The notes under the pieces are model-generated. The model did no database searches. It was not told the origin of the DNA and saw only the letters and a list, made by a program, of their open reading frames with translations. A DNA stretch of 64,000 nt from contig NBAZ01000009.1 in assembly GCA_002794735.1 (NCBI GenBank), positions 806,001 to 870,000 on the forward strand. Direction: 5' to 3'. Below are positions 61,628 through 64,000 of this stretch, one piece after another. Origin of the DNA: Pyrrhoderma lamaoense. Lineage: Eukaryota > Basidiomycota > Agaricomycetes > Hymenochaetales > Hymenochaetaceae. A program made the translations under genes and the position numbers. Position 1 is the stretch's first letter. The number at the start of each line of letters is the position of its first letter.

Positions 61628-63824
61628 TACTGGAGAAAGTAATAAGACAGGATAGATTGGGGTAAGGAAGGCTTCAACAAGAGTCCCATGTTTTATGTAT
61701 TCGTGTGCTAGATTTTCGTTGGAAATAGCACTCAAACCATAAGTAATGGAAGAGTCCTTTGTATCCCATGCTCAGGCTCCAGGCTCAACAACTTCCTTTC
61801 CAAACTACGAATCAGGTCTCAGCTCAAAAGGGATGCAACAATTACTTATTTAAATCGAGGCCATGGTCCTGGATGAGCTAGGTGATTCTCCAAAGAGTTT
61901 CTGTCATATGGAGGCATATATAGGATGCCATTCATAACTTTGCTCCACTTTTCCGGGACTTTTCAAGTTCTAAAATAAGAGTAACTCCGCATTATTGTAC
62001 TTTGTTTCTCGTAGGGCCCACAAGGCCTTCCTTCAAGTTGATCGGGTACCTCTTGAGAAAAAAAATATGATTGGACGTAACTAAACTAAGGACGAATATG
62101 AGATCTTGATTATTAATTCTCTTTACTGATTTCTTCCTTTAGAATCGCAGATCCACTACATGTGATTGTCAAGTTGTATAAAAGACGAAGTGCTATTAAT
62201 GACTTCTAAGACTTTGTTGGGAGGACTTTGAAAACTTTACTTTAGGTCACTTTTAGTCGTATTTTGTGACGAGGACTTGGGGTTTAGAGACTGCCTACAC
62301 TAGATACGATGCTCTGGCTTGATACCGGGGCCTAAAAAGCGAAAACTCGCCTTCGGGTAAAAAGCCAAAAACTCGGCCGAAGCTTAGAGAAAGATAGAGA
62401 CCTCTGAGCGAAGTGAAACTCCTCAGAACAGTAGATAAAGTGGAAACGTATGTAATAGAGCTCTGACCAATGCTATAGCTTGAGATAAAAGTGTATATTT
62501 TTCTGACCACCTGGACGACTTGCAGTACAGTCAGAGTGTTACAAGCTCGTCCGGGCAAGCTTGTAAGCAGCAGAGTAGTATGTTTAGAGTACAGGAAACT
62601 ATCAGAGGGCTACTTCGAGGGGTAATTAGAAGATAATGAATTGGGGGTCCCTTCTCTACGGCCTCAAGTCTGAAGGCTTATGTAGCAAAGCGCGAGATAA
62701 AGGGTAGATAATAAGGAAAAGCATGGTTTCCAGGTGGGTATCTGCCACTAAACGAAAAATTTAGGCTATCAGAGTCGAGGTGGCCATATAAGCGAACCCA
62801 ATCCTTGGGTAAAAGTAGGAAGTAAAGCTAGATAGTAAGAAAAATGAGACAAAAACGCAGCCGATAGAAAGGAAATATAGTAATAATGGACTCTCCGGGC
62901 GAGTTGGAAAGTGCATTACAAATGCACTACGACCGGGTATCTACTTAGTTGATCCTACAACATTCAATCACACCATTGGTTATACTTTTCCCTTAGCAAG
63001 ACACAGTTCAAATTTCACAAGAAAGCGCACGTTCCATACACTAGCATCGCATAACAAGATTGATGCTTCGTTCTAGGCCTTTAACTGTAAGATAGTTTAG
63101 ATTTGGTAAACCGTGGTGAGTTTCTGACAAATAGAAGAATTTAACTCGAGTTCATAAGGAAGCGCAATGGTGAGTCAATTATACCAGTATAATTCCCCAC
63201 AATTTGAATATTGCAAGGACTTATCAGTTTTGTTGAGGGTTTTCCTCCTACCTACATCTCATTTGTGACGTAAAATTGACGAGTCTCCACTTGTAACTAT
63301 AATATCAAGTAATTTACTTGATAGAGGCAAAATCTTGGACTTCGCTGGTAGTGGAAGCCGGTAATTTCTTTTTCTTGCTTCGTTCTGGTTAATGTAGACA
63401 ATAGAAAACACCGTATGTAAACATTGTACCAACTAGTGGGTCAGGCGCCACTAAAGAAGTACGATGAGAGTTACAGGGGGCCAAGAGCTTCGCTCCATAG
63501 TCCAGTATATTAGTAGATGAGAGTCAGGAGGGTGTTGATGTTTGCTATGACGATAGGCCCAAATCTGGGTACAGTATTCTTAGAGAAGCGATGTCAAAAC
63601 CCAAGATGTAGAGTTTCGTCGTTTTTCTTCCGATTTTACAAAAGTACTAGCAGCTACCTTAAGGCCGATTTTGGCATCTTAAACCCTATTTATCCATATC
63701 TATGTAAAAACAGGAAAGCGATCAGTTATAACGATTTCCGTTACTTTCAAAAGAAGCTATATGATATCGCTAGCATGAAAGTAAATAGAACAGGGGTTTC
63801 AATCTAATGTTTGCTAAGCTTTGA
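61628..63824. other. Spacer between P450 copies C and D
   Basis: About 2.2 kb without a recognisable gene. It carries a solitary transposon-end motif CAGGTGGGTAT at 62731-62741, a perfect 8-bp hairpin AGTGCATT/AATGCACT with a 3-nt loop at 62910-62928, and a stretch (about 62290-62650) with several G/C-rich inverted words that may be old transposon debris. The frame at 63517-63807 (+) has no family features. Confidence 0.5.
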
Positions 63825-64000
63825 TTATTCTTTCTTTCGAAACTTAACTCGAATCACCATGGCGGCTTCAGTGTTTCGTTGAAGTAGAAGATCCGCCCTA
63901 GCGTCTCTTGGAATTATCGCGCATCTATATGGAGTAGGATGTCTGATAAGGGAGCGAGTCGTGGATCAGGAGAACCTCATAATCAGAGTAGAAGAAAGGT
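63825..64000 (-). CDS. Cytochrome P450, tandem copy D (3' end only)
   Basis: Last exon of a fourth P450 on the same strand, cut by the window edge. After an acceptor at 63943-63944 the exon 63942-63825 reads HPTPYRCAIIPRDAR, matching the HPAPFKCVIKPR end of copy B and HPEPFKCMIKPR of copy C. The conserved KPR is replaced by IPR, and the tail (LLLQRNTEAAMVIRVKFRKKE) differs from the other copies. TAA at 63825-63827. The upstream part lies outside, so whether the gene is intact cannot be judged. Confidence 0.75.

Noticed and set aside
1..64000. CRISPR arrays, operons or phage genes
   Set aside because: The sequence is eukaryotic: intron-split genes, histones and 40S proteins. No spaced direct repeats of CRISPR type were seen.

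Overview
The window is nuclear DNA of a filamentous basidiomycete, most likely a mushroom-forming Agaricomycete. The genes are split by many short GT-AG introns of about 50-65 nt. The set includes a plasma-membrane H+-ATPase, a UDP-glucose:glycoprotein glucosyltransferase ending in KDEL, an H2A ending in the SQE damage motif, auxin-efflux-carrier-like proteins and a tandem P450 array. The species cannot be named from the sequence.

Layout, left to right. 1-1476: the 3' part of a P450 gene (+). 1477-5762: no gene seen. 5763-9146: the H+-ATPase PMA1 (-). 9147-20416: an 11.3-kb stretch with no recognisable gene, rich in homopolymers and simple repeats. 20417-26867: UGGT (-). 27148-32301: condensin subunit CAP-D2/Cnd1 (-). 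32544-34899: a GH47 alpha-mannosidase (-). 36153-36756 and 37112-37632: a divergent histone H2B/H2A pair. 39860-41741 and 42384-44534: two tandem PIN/PILS-type carriers (+). 45202-46640: a short-chain dehydrogenase (+). 47129-47965 and 48230-48854: a divergent ribosomal protein pair, RPS6 and RPS13. 49164-50530: an epoxide-hydrolase-like alpha/beta hydrolase (-). 51393-64000: four tandem P450 genes (-), the last cut by the window edge.

The left half and centre are housekeeping: proton pumping, ER glycoprotein folding control, chromosome condensation, chromatin and translation. The right end is accessory: duplicated P450s with a reductase and a hydrolase nearby, and short inverted-repeat elements in the spacers between the P450s.

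Two observations matter most. First, at least eleven places in otherwise conserved genes lack exactly one base, nearly always in a short homopolymer or a G/C-rich step. They break PMA1 (2), UGGT (1), condensin (4), RPS13 (1) and two P450s (3). In PMA1 and RPS13 adding back the missing bases gives a whole number of codons, and RPS13 then has the family's 151 residues. This looks like systematic under-calling in the assembly rather than gene death. Second, the P450 spacers hold two MITE-like elements (131 and 295 bp) that share an unusual terminal repeat beginning CAG(G/C)TGGGTATA, plus a solitary copy of that end in a third spacer. I did not find a clear new multi-gene system. The MITE family and the altered I-helix motif of the left P450 are the most novel items.
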